NCBI RefSeq assembly: GCF_004117855.1
Contig: NZ_QWBW01000021.1
Span: 21,840-85,839, forward strand
Source: Modicisalibacter coralii
Lineage (GTDB): Bacteria > Pseudomonadota > Gammaproteobacteria > Pseudomonadales > Halomonadaceae
Direction of reading: 5' to 3'
Length of the DNA stretch: 64,000 bases
In this document: positions 46,610-55,715 of the stretch, one piece after another
Numbering within the stretch: the stretch's first letter is position 1
How the letters are laid out: every line of letters begins with the position of its first letter
Program-made: the position numbers and the translations under genes
The notes under the pieces: model-generated
Seen by the model: only the letters and a program-made list of their open reading frames with translations
Told to the model about the DNA's origin: nothing
Databases searched by the model: none

Positions 46610-48148
46610 GTGGCCGACGCGCAGAAAGCCGAGAGCCAGTCGCCGCCACCGCTTCAAGGTCCGATCCTCGCGGTGGTCACGGTGGCCCTGGCGCTGGCGG
46701 TGTTCATGAATGTGCTCGACGTCTCGATCGCAAACGTCTCGATCCCCACCATCGCCGGCGACCTTGCGGTGAGCGCCAACCAGGGCACCTGGGTGATCAC
46801 CTGCTTCGCGGTGGCCAACGCCGTCACCGTGCCAATCTCCGGCTGGCTGTCGCGGCGCTTCGGCCAGGTGCGGCTGTTCGTGATCTGCACCCTCTTGTTC
46901 ACGCTGTTCTCGTGGCTGTGCGGCTTCGCCTTCAGCTTCCCCATGCTGCTCGCCTTCCGCGCCCTGCAGGGCGCCGCCGCGGGGCCGATGATCCCGCTCT
47001 CGCAGAGCCTGCTGCTAGCCTGTTACCCGCGCGACAAGCGCGGCCTAGCCAACGGCATCTGGGGCATGACCGCGGTGGTCGGTCCGGTGGCCGGGCCGAT
47101 TCTCGGCGGCTGGATCACCGACAACATCAACTGGTCGTGGATCTTCTACATCAACGTGCCGATCGGCCTGATCGTTGCGCCGCTGACCTGGCTGCTGCTG
47201 CGTTCGCGGGAGACCGCGACCCGCCGCGAGCCGCTCGACGTAACGGGCCTGGTGCTGCTGATCATCGGCGTGTGCAGCCTGCAGATGATGCTCGACCAGG
47301 GCAACGACAAGGCGTGGTTCCAGTCGACCTACATCATCGTGCTGGGTCTGGTCGCGCTGGTGTTTTTGAGCGTCTTCGTGGTCTGGGAGTGGACGGCCGA
47401 ACGCCCGGTGGTCGACCTGCACCTGTTTCGCGATCGCAATTTCACGGTCGGCGTCACGGTGCTGTGCCTGGGCTACATGGCGTTCTTCAGCGCCATCGTG
47501 CTGCTGCCGCTGTGGCTGCAGACCGGCATGGGCTATACCGCGACCTGGGCCGGCTTCGCCACCGCCTCGCTGGGGCTTCTGGGAGCGGTCGCCTCGCCCA
47601 TCTCGGGGCGGCTGGCCGACAAGGTCGACGCCCGGCTGCTGGTCACCGCGGGGTTTCTGATCTTCGCCGCGATCTCCTTCTACACCGCCTTTCGCAGCAG
47701 CACCCAAATGACCTTTTGGCAGATCTTCCTGCCGCGCCTGCCCTGGGGCGTGGGCACCGCCTTCTTCTTCATCCCGCTAATGACCATCGCCTTTTCGCGC
47801 CTGCCCCACGACGCAGTGGCCAGCGCCTCGGGGGTGCTCAACTTCCTGCGCCAGCTCTCGCTGGGCTTCGGCACGGCGCTGGCCACCACCCTTTGGGACG
47901 ACCGCACCACCTTCCACGATCATCGCCTCAATAGCCACCTCAGCGTCTACGACGCGCAGACCCGCGAGTGGCTGGCCCACGCCCAGGCCGCCGGACTCAC
48001 CCCGGAGCAGGCTCACCAGCAGTTGGCGGAGCTGACCGCCAACCAGGCGCTGATGCTGGGCACCAACGACCTGTTCTACCTGTCGGGCGGGATCTTCCTC
48101 GCCCTGCTGCTGCTGGTGTGGTTCGCACGCCCCACGCACCGGGGCTGA
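46610..48148 (+). CDS. emrB: EmrB-type MFS multidrug exporter (DHA2)
   Basis: A 512-residue, 14-helix DHA2 transporter. Typical segments are FMNVLDVSIANVSIPTIAGDLAVS near residue 33, WVITCFAVANAVTVPISGWLSRRFGQVRLF, and GPVAGPILGGWITDNINWSWIFYINVPIG. The start is GTG (46610), three bases after the emrA stop. With EmrA it forms a pump for hydrophobic toxic compounds. No MarR-like regulator is adjacent, which differs from E. coli emrRAB. The position right after the copper locus may be chance. Confidence 0.93.
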   Translation: MADAQKAESQSPPPLQGPILAVVTVALALAVFMNVLDVSIANVSIPTIAGDLAVSANQGTWVITCFAVANAVTVPISGWLSRRFGQVRLFVICTLLFTLFSWLCGFAFSFPMLLAFRALQGAAAGPMIPLSQSLLLACYPRDKRGLANGIWGMTAVVGPVAGPILGGWITDNINWSWIFYINVPIGLIVAPLTWLLLRSRETATRREPLDVTGLVLLIIGVCSLQMMLDQGNDKAWFQSTYIIVLGLVALVFLSVFVVWEWTAERPVVDLHLFRDRNFTVGVTVLCLGYMAFFSAIVLLPLWLQTGMGYTATWAGFATASLGLLGAVASPISGRLADKVDARLLVTAGFLIFAAISFYTAFRSSTQMTFWQIFLPRLPWGVGTAFFFIPLMTIAFSRLPHDAVASASGVLNFLRQLSLGFGTALATTLWDDRTTFHDHRLNSHLSVYDAQTREWLAHAQAAGLTPEQAHQQLAELTANQALMLGTNDLFYLSGGIFLALLLLVWFARPTHRG

Positions 48149-48187
48149 ACGACTTGCTACGCTTAAGAGAAAGCCGAGGAGCCGCCC

Positions 48188-48607
48188 ATGCCGAAACTCG
48201 ATGGAATCCTGGAAACCGCTCTCTACGTCACCGACATGAGTCGGGCCCGCCGCTTCTTCGAGACGGTGATGGGCCTCGAGGCGTTCACCGCCGATCATCG
48301 CTTCACCGCCTACGACGCCGGGAGCAACACCGTGCTGCTGCTGTTTCTGGAAGGCGCGACGCAGGAGACGGTGACGCTGCCCGACGGCATGGGCACCATC
48401 CCGCCCCACGACGGTACCGGGCGCGTGCATCTGGCGCTGGCCATCGAGGCGGACGAACTCGCCGCCTGGGAGGCACGCCTCGCCGATCACGCCATCGCCA
48501 TCGAAGGCCGCACTCACTGGCCCCGCGGTGGCGAAAGCCTGTACTTCCGCGACCCCGACGGCCATCTGCTGGAACTCGCCACCCCCGGGGTCTGGCCGAA
48601 TTATTGA
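48188..48607 (+). CDS. VOC-superfamily (glyoxalase/dioxygenase-like) protein
   Basis: A 139-residue protein with the paired beta-alpha-beta-beta-beta modules of the vicinal oxygen chelate fold: GILETALYVTDMSRARRFFETVMGLEAF, then VHLALAIEADELAAWEARLADHAI, and YFRDPDGHLLELATPGVW, whose DPDGHLLEL is characteristic. Candidate metal ligands are the histidine in VHLAL and the glutamate in LLELA. Relatives include glyoxalase I, fosfomycin-resistance enzymes and dioxygenases, so the reaction is unknown. It lies between emrB and a DUF2845 gene, probably in its own transcription unit (GAGGAG before the ATG). Confidence 0.85.
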   Translation: MPKLDGILETALYVTDMSRARRFFETVMGLEAFTADHRFTAYDAGSNTVLLLFLEGATQETVTLPDGMGTIPPHDGTGRVHLALAIEADELAAWEARLADHAIAIEGRTHWPRGGESLYFRDPDGHLLELATPGVWPNY

Positions 48608-48659
48608 TCGTCGTTCCCGGCACCTGGCCGGGAACTGCGGTACAAGGAGAGAAGTCTTC

Positions 48660-48974
48660 ATGGTCGAGAACCCCGCCCGCCATTCCTTGCCACTGTGCAT
48701 CGCCCTGCTATCCGCCATGCTGAGCATCGTCTATCCGGGCAATGCCCACGCCATGCGCTGTGGCAATGCGTTGGTCCATGAAGGGGATTTGACCGTCGAT
48801 GTCATTCGCAAATGCGGCAAGCCGGACGCCAGAACGCTGTCCCCGGCAACCGACAACAAGGGGGCCGTCGAGGTGGAGCACTGGGTGTACGGGCCCAGGA
48901 ACGGCGCGCGCTACTACCTGCGATTCATCAATAAGAAACTCATCAGCATCGAGATGGCCGTCGGCCCATCGTGA
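48660..48974 (+). CDS. DUF2845 family secreted protein
   Basis: A 104-residue protein with a signal peptide (LPLCIALLSAMLSIVYPGNAHA) and mature start MRCGNALVHEGDLTVDVIRKCGKPDAR, the DUF2845 hallmark with two cysteines that could form a disulphide, then HWVYGPRNGARYYLRFINKKLISIEM. The fold is probably a small beta-rich, SmpA/BamE-like module; the role is unknown. The start follows AAGGAGA. It is the second of two small genes after emrB. Confidence 0.85.
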   Translation: MVENPARHSLPLCIALLSAMLSIVYPGNAHAMRCGNALVHEGDLTVDVIRKCGKPDARTLSPATDNKGAVEVEHWVYGPRNGARYYLRFINKKLISIEMAVGPS

Positions 48975-49079
48975 CACGACAAGGCGAGGCCGTCGCAAAC
49001 CGCTGACAGGCTCGACGCTCGGTCCCCGCCAAACCTGCTATGCTGCAATGCAATATACGGACTTGCAGGGGAGGCTGAA

Positions 49080-50024
49080 ATGAAGATCGCCGTCATCGGC
49101 GCCGGCATGGTCGGCGTCAGCATCTGCGACTACCTGCTGCTGATGGGCAGCTGTTCGGAACTGGTACTCGTCGACATCGACCGCGACCGGGCCGAGGGCG
49201 AGATTCTCGATTTCTCGCACACCACCGCGCTGACCTTCGCCAAGAACACGCGCCTGGTCGCCGGTGACTACGCCGACTGCCGTGGCGCCGACATCGTCAT
49301 CATCACCGCCGGGGCCCAGATCGAACGTGGCCAGACCCGCGACGAGCTGGCGGGGATCAATGCCGGCATCACCGTCGAGGTCGCCCGGGACGTCGAGCGC
49401 CACGCCCCCGATGCCATCCTGATCCTGGTCTCCAATCCGGTCGACATCACCGCCTACTTCGTGATCGCCGGGACCGGCTATCCGCCGCATCGGGTGATCA
49501 GTTCGGGCTGCATCATCGATACCGCGCGACTGATGAAGATCGTCGGCGACCGTCTGGGCATCGATCCCAAGAACGTCTTCGGCTACGTGCTCGGCGAACA
49601 CGGCAAGACCGCCTTCATCCCCTGGTCGCTGGCCCACGTCGCCGGTCAGTCGCTGGACAGCTACTGTACCCTTCACGACCTGCCCCGGCTCGATCGCGAC
49701 CAGGTACTGGCCGACGTCAAGCAGATCGGCATCGACATCTTCGAGCGCAAGGGCAACACCAATCACGGCATCGCCGCCAGCGTGTTCCGCATCGTCCAGG
49801 CGCTGACCGTCAACGAGCATTCGATCCTGCCGGCGGGCGTGCTGCTGCAGGGAGACTACGGACTGGACGACGTGGTGCTCAGCGTCCCGGCGGTCATCGA
49901 CCAGCGCGGCGTGGCACGCATCATCCGGGTGCCGTTCAGCGACGACGAACTCGAGCGCCTGCACGCCTCGGCGGCGTTTCTCCGCACGCTGATCGACAGC
50001 GTCAAGGCGGCCGACAACCCCTGA
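49080..50024 (+). CDS. L-lactate/2-hydroxyacid dehydrogenase-like protein
   Basis: The 314-residue protein has the LDH/MDH fold: GAGMVGVSICDYL nucleotide loop, acidic VLVDIDRDRA, ITAGAQIERGQTRDEL active-site loop with the catalytic arginine, SNPVD, and the catalytic histidine in GEHGKTAFIPWS. Two hallmark spots differ from ordinary L-LDH: SSGC replaces the usual SGT before the substrate-binding arginine, and HGK replaces HGD. It may thus act on a different 2-hydroxyacid. It has a good ribosome-binding site (GGGGAGG) and stands alone in a 100-base-flanked unit. Confidence 0.85.
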   Translation: MKIAVIGAGMVGVSICDYLLLMGSCSELVLVDIDRDRAEGEILDFSHTTALTFAKNTRLVAGDYADCRGADIVIITAGAQIERGQTRDELAGINAGITVEVARDVERHAPDAILILVSNPVDITAYFVIAGTGYPPHRVISSGCIIDTARLMKIVGDRLGIDPKNVFGYVLGEHGKTAFIPWSLAHVAGQSLDSYCTLHDLPRLDRDQVLADVKQIGIDIFERKGNTNHGIAASVFRIVQALTVNEHSILPAGVLLQGDYGLDDVVLSVPAVIDQRGVARIIRVPFSDDELERLHASAAFLRTLIDSVKAADNP

Positions 50025-50041
50025 GACGGCACGCCGAGGCG

Positions 50042-51829
50042 TCAGGCCACCGGCTCGGCGTGCTCGATCATCAACTGCAGCGACTCGCGCCCCTTCCAGC
50101 GATTGCGCGACAGCTTGTAGGCACAGCGCAGCCGCGCGCCGAGATCGAACGCCGGCAGCTCGCCGGGCGTCAGGGCGCGAAACCAGATCGCCCGCACGCT
50201 GGCCGCGCCCCGGGTCAGGGTGAGCATCAGGTGACTGCCGTCGGCGCCCACCACGCGCAGGTTCTCGACCAGGAACTCGCCGTCGAACAGCGGCGCGTCG
50301 AATTCCCGGCCGTAAGGCGCCAGGCGCTCCAGCTCGTCCAGCGTGGCGAGGCACAGTTGCTCCGCGTCCAGATCGCCGTCGGTGAAGACACACGGGTAGA
50401 GTTCGCCCTCGCCGAGCTGTTCGTCGACGGCCCGGGCCAGCGCCTCGCGAAACGCCTCGAGCTGTTCCAGCGGCACGCCGACCCCCGCGGCGCCACGATG
50501 GCCACCGAAGCGCGGCAACGCCTCGGGAGCGAGATCGTGAGCGCGCTGCAGGGCATCGCGCAGATGCAGCGCCTCGATGGAGCGCCCGGAGCCGGTCAGC
50601 ATGCCCGGCTGGACCGCCGGGGTGAGCACCAGCGTCGGCCGGCCGAAGGCCTGCACCAGGCGCGAGGCGACGATGCCCTGCACCCCGGCGTGACCGTCCT
50701 CGAGGTGCACCACCAGCACCCGCGCACCCGCGGCCAGTTGCAGCATCGCCCGCTCGCGGGCGGTCTCGACCATGTCGGCCTCGATCGCCTTGCGCGACTG
50801 GTTGTCGGCATCGAGCACCTCGAGATGCCGGCGCGCCGTGGCATCGTCGGCGGCAAGCACGAAGTGCAGCGCGGCGTAGGGGTCGTCGAGCCGCGAGCGG
50901 GCATTGATGCGCGGGCCCATCTGGAAGGCCAGCGTCTCGGCGTCGAAGGGCACGCTGTCGGGGCCCAGGCGCTCGGCCATGACCCGCCAGCAGGGCGCCT
51001 CCATGCGGTTGATCAGCGCCAGCCCCTGAGTGACCACGGCACGGTTGATGGCGCTGCCGCCCAGCGACACGCAGTCGGCGACGGTGCCCAGCGCGACGTA
51101 GGAGAGCCACGGCGAGAGCTTGGGCGTCGACGCGGACAGATGGCCGATCTCGATCAGCACCGCGCGGGTCAGCGACATCACCAGCCAGGCGACCATGCAG
51201 CCGGCGATGGTCGGGTCGGGAAAGTCGCAGTCGCGCCGGGTGGGATTGACCGTGGCGTAGGCCGAGGCCGGCGGCCCCGATTCGGGCAGCGCGTGGTGGT
51301 CGCTGACGATCACGTCGATGCCCGCCGCGGCGAGCCGGGCGATGCGCGGCTCGTCCGAGGAGCCGCAGTCGGCGGTGACGATCACGTCGGGACGCGGCGT
51401 GAGCGCCAGGGTACGCTCGACCAGCGGCAGGCTGATGCCGTAGCCATCGTTGATGCGGTGGCCGATCAGGCTGTGCAGCTTGTGCGACGGCACCCCGAAC
51501 AGCTCGTTGAGGGTACGCAGGATCACCACGTGGGAGGTGATGCCGTCGACGTCGTAGTCGGTGAGGATACCGATGTGCTCGCCCTCGGCGACCGCGCGGG
51601 CGAGCCGCTCGGCGGCGCGACGGGCATCCGCCAGGCGCTCGGGGTGCTCGAGATGGCGCAGGCTCGGCGTCACCAGCGGCGCGAGCTCGCCCCGATAGCC
51701 GGCCAGACGGCCGGCCAGCACCCGCGCCTGAAGCTCGGAGAGCCCGGCCTCCAGGGCACGGCGGTAGAGGGCCTCGTCGCGGGCGCGCGGCAGGATTCGG
51801 GGCGTCAGCGAGGCATCGGCAACGGGCAT
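50042..51829 (-). CDS. recJ: Single-stranded-DNA-specific 5'-3' exonuclease RecJ
   Basis: A 595-residue DHH-superfamily nuclease. The phosphodiesterase motifs are seen as TDYDVDGI (residues 90-97), TADCG and SDHH (176-179), with ARINARSR-type motif (GPRINARSRL) and the DHHA1 motif GGHRGAAGVGV further on. It degrades single-stranded DNA in RecF-pathway recombination, mismatch and base-excision repair. The start at 51829 is favoured; the longer frame reaches into the hairpin-rich thrC spacer and encodes low-complexity sequence. The C-terminal part includes the OB-fold region. It is the last gene of the hom-thrC-recJ run. Confidence 0.95.
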   Translation of the reverse strand: MPVADASLTPRILPRARDEALYRRALEAGLSELQARVLAGRLAGYRGELAPLVTPSLRHLEHPERLADARRAAERLARAVAEGEHIGILTDYDVDGITSHVVILRTLNELFGVPSHKLHSLIGHRINDGYGISLPLVERTLALTPRPDVIVTADCGSSDEPRIARLAAAGIDVIVSDHHALPESGPPASAYATVNPTRRDCDFPDPTIAGCMVAWLVMSLTRAVLIEIGHLSASTPKLSPWLSYVALGTVADCVSLGGSAINRAVVTQGLALINRMEAPCWRVMAERLGPDSVPFDAETLAFQMGPRINARSRLDDPYAALHFVLAADDATARRHLEVLDADNQSRKAIEADMVETARERAMLQLAAGARVLVVHLEDGHAGVQGIVASRLVQAFGRPTLVLTPAVQPGMLTGSGRSIEALHLRDALQRAHDLAPEALPRFGGHRGAAGVGVPLEQLEAFREALARAVDEQLGEGELYPCVFTDGDLDAEQLCLATLDELERLAPYGREFDAPLFDGEFLVENLRVVGADGSHLMLTLTRGAASVRAIWFRALTPGELPAFDLGARLRCAYKLSRNRWKGRESLQLMIEHAEPVA

Positions 51830-51869
51830 CGGCGTGGTGTTCACGAAAACTCCAGGAAATGACGACAGG

Positions 51870-51985
51870 ACGCCCGGCAAACCGGGCGTGCCGGCTCCTG
51901 CGACGATCACGCGGGGCGCCGGTGACGGGACGGAGGGGGCCGACGCCAAGGATGGCGTCGGTAGCCGCCCAAGGAAGGGGCTACC
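51870..51985. other. Cluster of three inverted repeats between thrC and recJ
   Basis: ACGCCCGG / CCGGGCGT (51870-51877 / 51882-51889), CCGACGCC / GGCGTCGG (51940-51947 / 51954-51961) and GGTAGCC / GGCTACC (51960-51966 / about 51979-51985). None has a T run, so they look more like RNA-processing or stability elements than simple terminators. Confidence 0.55.
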
Positions 51986-52029
51986 GCGCCCCCTCGCCAC
52001 CCTGTCTGCGGATCAGCCGCGGTACCGCC

Positions 52030-53418
52030 TCACCGGCGATTGTCGGCGACGAAGCGCTGCACCGCCGCGAGGTCCGCCGGCAGCACCGTGTAGCGTTCCT
52101 CGCGCTCGAGCAGACCGTCCATGTGCGCGGGCAGCGGCACCCCGGGGAAACCGGCCTTGACCACGGCGTCGGCGAACTTGGCCGGGTGCGCGGTGGCCAG
52201 GGTGATCATCGGCACGTGCGCGTCGCCGCGGCAGACCTCCGCCGCCCGATAGCCGGTGGCGGTGTGCGGATCGAGGATCTCCTTGGTGCGCTGATGCGCC
52301 TCGCGGATCACCTCGAGGATGGTCGCGTCGTCGACGCTGTGGCTGGCGAACTTCTCGCGCAGCCGCGCCAGGGGCGCCTCGGCGAGGGCGGTCGGCTCGT
52401 CCTGGAAGCGCTCGAGCAGCGCGCGCACGGCGTCGCCGTCACGCTCGTAGGCATCGAACAGCAAGCGCTCGAAGTTCGACGACACCACGATATCCATCGA
52501 CGGCGCCAGTGTCGCGGCGAGATCGCGCTTGGAGAAGTCGTTGTCGGCCAGCGTGCGATGCAGGATGTCGTTGGCGTTGGTGGCGATCACGAAGCGCTCC
52601 ACCGGCAGGCCCATCCGGTAGGCCATGTAACCGGCGAAGACGTTGCCGAAGTTGGCCGAGGGCACGCAGAAGCTCACCTGACGGTGCGGGGCGCCGAGCG
52701 CCACGCCGGCGGCGACGTAGTAGACGATCTGGGCCATGATGCGCGCCCAGTTGATCGAGTTCACCGCCACCAGCCGGGTGCCGTTCAGGAACGCCTGATC
52801 GGCGAAGCTGGCCTTGACCATCGCCTGGGCGTCGTCGAAATTGCCCTCGATGGCGACGTTGAAGACGTTGTCGGCGAGCACCGTGGTCATCTGGCGACGC
52901 TGCACTTCGGAGACGCGGTTGTGCGGGTGCAGGATGAAGATGTCGAGGTTGTCGCAGTGGCGGCAGCCCTCGATCGCCGCCGAGCCGGTATCGCCGGAGG
53001 TGGCGCCCATGATCACGGCGCGCTCGCCGCGCTTTTTCAGGAAGTGATCGAGCAGCCGGCCGAGCAGTTGCAGGGCGACGTCCTTGAAGGCCAGGGTCGG
53101 GCCGTGGAACAGCTCGAGCAGGAAGTGATTGGCGCCGAGCTGGTTGAGCGGTACCACCGCCTCATGGCTGAAGGTGGCATAGGCATCGTGGACGATGTCG
53201 CGGAAGGTCGCGTCGTCGATCTCGCCGCCGACGAACGGCTTCATCACCCGAAAGGCGATCTCGGCATAGGACAGCCCGGCCATCTCGGCCAGATCGTCGT
53301 GGGACAACTGCGGCAGCGTCTCGGGCACGTAGAGCCCGCCGTCGCTGGCCATGCCGGTCAGCACCACATCCTCGAAGTCGAGCGCCGGCGCCTGCCCGCG
53401 CGTACTGATATAACGCAT
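52030..53418 (-). CDS. thrC: Threonine synthase
   Basis: The 462-residue PLP enzyme converts O-phosphohomoserine to threonine. The N-terminal MRYISTRGQAPALDFEDVVLTG is the long-type (gammaproteobacterial/yeast) threonine synthase start, FHGPTLAFKDVALQL holds the PLP lysine, and ATSGDTGSAAIEG is the phosphate-binding loop. Two adjacent ATGs exist; 53418 gives MRYIST and eight bases from the AGGA site. It follows hom after 146 bases, a gap that contains a two-unit tandem repeat. Confidence 0.97.
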   Translation of the reverse strand: MRYISTRGQAPALDFEDVVLTGMASDGGLYVPETLPQLSHDDLAEMAGLSYAEIAFRVMKPFVGGEIDDATFRDIVHDAYATFSHEAVVPLNQLGANHFLLELFHGPTLAFKDVALQLLGRLLDHFLKKRGERAVIMGATSGDTGSAAIEGCRHCDNLDIFILHPHNRVSEVQRRQMTTVLADNVFNVAIEGNFDDAQAMVKASFADQAFLNGTRLVAVNSINWARIMAQIVYYVAAGVALGAPHRQVSFCVPSANFGNVFAGYMAYRMGLPVERFVIATNANDILHRTLADNDFSKRDLAATLAPSMDIVVSSNFERLLFDAYERDGDAVRALLERFQDEPTALAEAPLARLREKFASHSVDDATILEVIREAHQRTKEILDPHTATGYRAAEVCRGDAHVPMITLATAHPAKFADAVVKAGFPGVPLPAHMDGLLEREERYTVLPADLAAVQRFVADNRR

Positions 53419-53434
53419 CATCAATTCCTTCGGA

Positions 53435-53498
53435 AAGATCGCGGCTGCGCCGCTTGAAGACGGAAGATCGGCGCCGTGCGCCTGAAAGAGCGAAGAGA
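53435..53498. repeat. Two 29-base tandem units with compensatory stems
   Basis: Units 53435-53463 and 53464-53492 share AAGATC at the left and a TGAA-rich right flank, followed by a partial third AAGAGA. The middle of each is an inverted repeat that differs in sequence but keeps pairing: GCGGC-TGC-GCCGC in the first and GGCGC-CGT-GCGCC in the second. It lies between hom and thrC, ending 17 bases upstream of the thrC start. Confidence 0.7.
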
Positions 53499-53564
53499 AC
53501 CCCAAAAGCCAGCGTCGCCATGCCGGCTCTCTTCCCTCTTGTGTCTTGCCTCTTTCTTCTCGGC

Positions 53565-54887
53565 TTATTCCTGTTCGTCCAGGGACTCAACCCGAATCCG
53601 TGTCACCGGCCCGGCGATGTCGGCCAGCGACTCGAGCTGACGGATCGCCTCGTTCATGTACGCCTCGCGGGTCCGGTGGGTCAGCAGGATGATCGGTACC
53701 AGTTCGCCTTCGGTGGCTTCCTTCTGGATGATCGCCTCGATCGAGATGCCCCGCTCGGAGAGGATCGTCGCCACGCGCGCCAGCACCCCGGGGCGGTCCA
53801 CCGCCAGCAGGCGCAGGTAGTAGGCGGTGACGATCTCCTCCATGGGCAGGATCGGCAGATGATTGTCACCGTCGTGAATGCCGCTGAAGGCCAGGTAGGG
53901 CACCCGATAATGATGGTCGGTGGCGATGTCGCGGGCCACGTCGAGCAGATCGGCGACCACCGCCGACGCCGTCGGCTCAGCCCCGGCACCGGCACCGTAG
54001 TAGAGGGTCGGGCCGACCGCATCGCCCATCACCGCGATGGCGTTCTTGACGCCGTGAACGCTGGCCAGCAGGCGTTCCTTGGGGATCAGCGTGGGGTGTA
54101 CGCGCAGCTCGAGGCCGGCTTCGGTGCGCTTGGTCAGCCCCAGGTGCTTGATGATGTAGCCCAGGTTGTCGGCCTGTTCGACGTCGTCGAAGGTGATCCG
54201 CGAGATGCCCTCGGTGTAGGCCTTGTCGAACTGCAGCGGCACCCCGTAGGCGATCGAGGCGAGGATGGTCAGCTTGTGGGCGGCGTCGATGCCCTCGACG
54301 TCGAAGGTCGGGTCGGCCTCGGCGTAGCCCAGCGCCTGGGCCTCGGCGAGGACGTCCTCGAAGGCCCGCCCCTCGTCGCGCATGTGGGTCAGGATGTAGT
54401 TGCCGGTGCCGTTGATGATCCCGGCCAGCCACTGGATGCAGTTGGCGCCGAGCCCCTCGCGGATCGACTTGATCACCGGGATCCCGCCGGCCACCGCCGC
54501 CTCGAAGGCGACGATCACGCCCTTGTCGTGGGCGGCCTGGAAGATCTCGTTGCCGTGCACGGCGATCAGCGCCTTGTTGGCGGTAACCACGTGCTTGCCG
54601 TGCTCGATGGCGGTCATCACCAGTTCCCGGGCCACATCATAGCCGCCGATCAGCTCGACCAGCACGTCGACGTCGGGATTGCGCGCCACCTCGAAGATAT
54701 CGGCGGTGACCTTGACCCCGGTGGTGTCGCAATCGGGATTCTCGCGACGGGCGCCGACCTGCTCGATGACGATCGGCCGACCCGCGCGTCGCGCAATGTC
54801 GTCGGCGTTGCGCATCAGCACGTTGAAGGTGCCGCCACCGACGGTCCCCAGTCCACAGATCCCTACTCTCACCGGTTTCAAGGTCAT
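53565..54887 (-). CDS. hom: Homoserine dehydrogenase
   Basis: A 440-residue monofunctional enzyme. The NAD(P) loop is VRVGICGLGTVGGGTFNVL, VVTANKALIAVHG contains the catalytic lysine, and the substrate-domain signature is GIINGTGNYILTHM with AEADPTFDVEGIDAAHKL. A C-terminal ACT domain (residues about 350-430, YLRLLAVDRPGVLARVATILSERGI) suggests feedback control by threonine. It reduces aspartate semialdehyde to homoserine for threonine and methionine synthesis. It follows dsbC and precedes thrC, a conserved order in Pseudomonas and relatives. Confidence 0.97.
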   Translation of the reverse strand: MTLKPVRVGICGLGTVGGGTFNVLMRNADDIARRAGRPIVIEQVGARRENPDCDTTGVKVTADIFEVARNPDVDVLVELIGGYDVARELVMTAIEHGKHVVTANKALIAVHGNEIFQAAHDKGVIVAFEAAVAGGIPVIKSIREGLGANCIQWLAGIINGTGNYILTHMRDEGRAFEDVLAEAQALGYAEADPTFDVEGIDAAHKLTILASIAYGVPLQFDKAYTEGISRITFDDVEQADNLGYIIKHLGLTKRTEAGLELRVHPTLIPKERLLASVHGVKNAIAVMGDAVGPTLYYGAGAGAEPTASAVVADLLDVARDIATDHHYRVPYLAFSGIHDGDNHLPILPMEEIVTAYYLRLLAVDRPGVLARVATILSERGISIEAIIQKEATEGELVPIILLTHRTREAYMNEAIRQLESLADIAGPVTRIRVESLDEQE

Positions 54888-54956
54888 GCTCCCCTCATTT
54901 GTCTGTCTGCTCTCGACCGGCGCCGTGGCCGGCCATGGTGTCCAACGCGCCCGATC

Positions 54957-55712
54957 TCAGCCGGACTTGCCCGTGTCGAGGCCCAGCATCCCGGCCAGCC
55001 GCTCGGCGGGCACGTAGCCGGGAATCATGCGACCGTCGGGCAGCACGATCGCCGGGGTGCCCTGCACCCCGAGGTCCAGCCCCAGATGATACTGGTCGGC
55101 CACCGGATTGTCGCAATCCGGGGCGTTGGTCGGTGCCTCGCCGTTCATGGCCGCGGTGAACGTTTCCTGGCGGTTGTCGCTGCACCAGACCTGAGCCATC
55201 TGGCGCGCCCCGGCGGAACCCAGGCCACTGCGCGGGAAGGCCAGGTATTCGACCGCGATGCCCATGGCGTTGAGCCGCGGCACTTCCTCGTGGAACTTGT
55301 GGCAGTAGGGGCAGGTCACGTCGGTGAACACGCGCAGTACCGCCTTGGGTTCCTCGGCACCGCGAAAGATCACCCGCTCATCCTCGGGCAGTTTCGCCAG
55401 GCGCTGGTTGCGCTCGCCGTTGCGGGCCTGCTGGGTGAGGTTGACCAGACCATCCTCGCGGTTGGCGAACAGGTCGCCGACGACGAAGAAGCTGCCGTCC
55501 GCGTCGCTGTAGAAGGTCTCGCCGCTTTTCAGGCGCACCTCGTAGATGCCCTGCATGGGCGTGTCGCTCACCGACTCGACCGGGACCGGCTTGCCGTTGA
55601 CGGTCAGGTCCTGGGAGAGCGCCTCGGGTACCGCCGCCTGGGCGGTGGCCACGGTCAGTACAGTGATCACGGCCGCCAGGCCGAGCGAGAGGATCCGTCG
55701 CGTTCGATGCAT
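54957..55712 (-). CDS. dsbC: Thiol:disulfide interchange protein DsbC
   Basis: The 251-residue periplasmic isomerase has a signal peptide (RILSLGLAAVITVLTVATAQA), an N-terminal dimerisation domain (ALSQDLTVNGKPVPVESVSDTPMQGIYEVRL), and a thioredoxin fold with the CPYC active site at Cys134-Cys137 in FTDVTCPYCHKFHEE; a second cysteine pair (WCSDN ... DCDN) forms the structural disulphide. The cis-proline region is VQGTPAIVL. It corrects wrong disulphides, kept reduced by DsbD. It starts three bases after the xerD stop. Confidence 0.95.
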   Translation of the reverse strand: MHRTRRILSLGLAAVITVLTVATAQAAVPEALSQDLTVNGKPVPVESVSDTPMQGIYEVRLKSGETFYSDADGSFFVVGDLFANREDGLVNLTQQARNGERNQRLAKLPEDERVIFRGAEEPKAVLRVFTDVTCPYCHKFHEEVPRLNAMGIAVEYLAFPRSGLGSAGARQMAQVWCSDNRQETFTAAMNGEAPTNAPDCDNPVADQYHLGLDLGVQGTPAIVLPDGRMIPGYVPAERLAGMLGLDTGKSG

Positions 55713-55715
55713 GGT

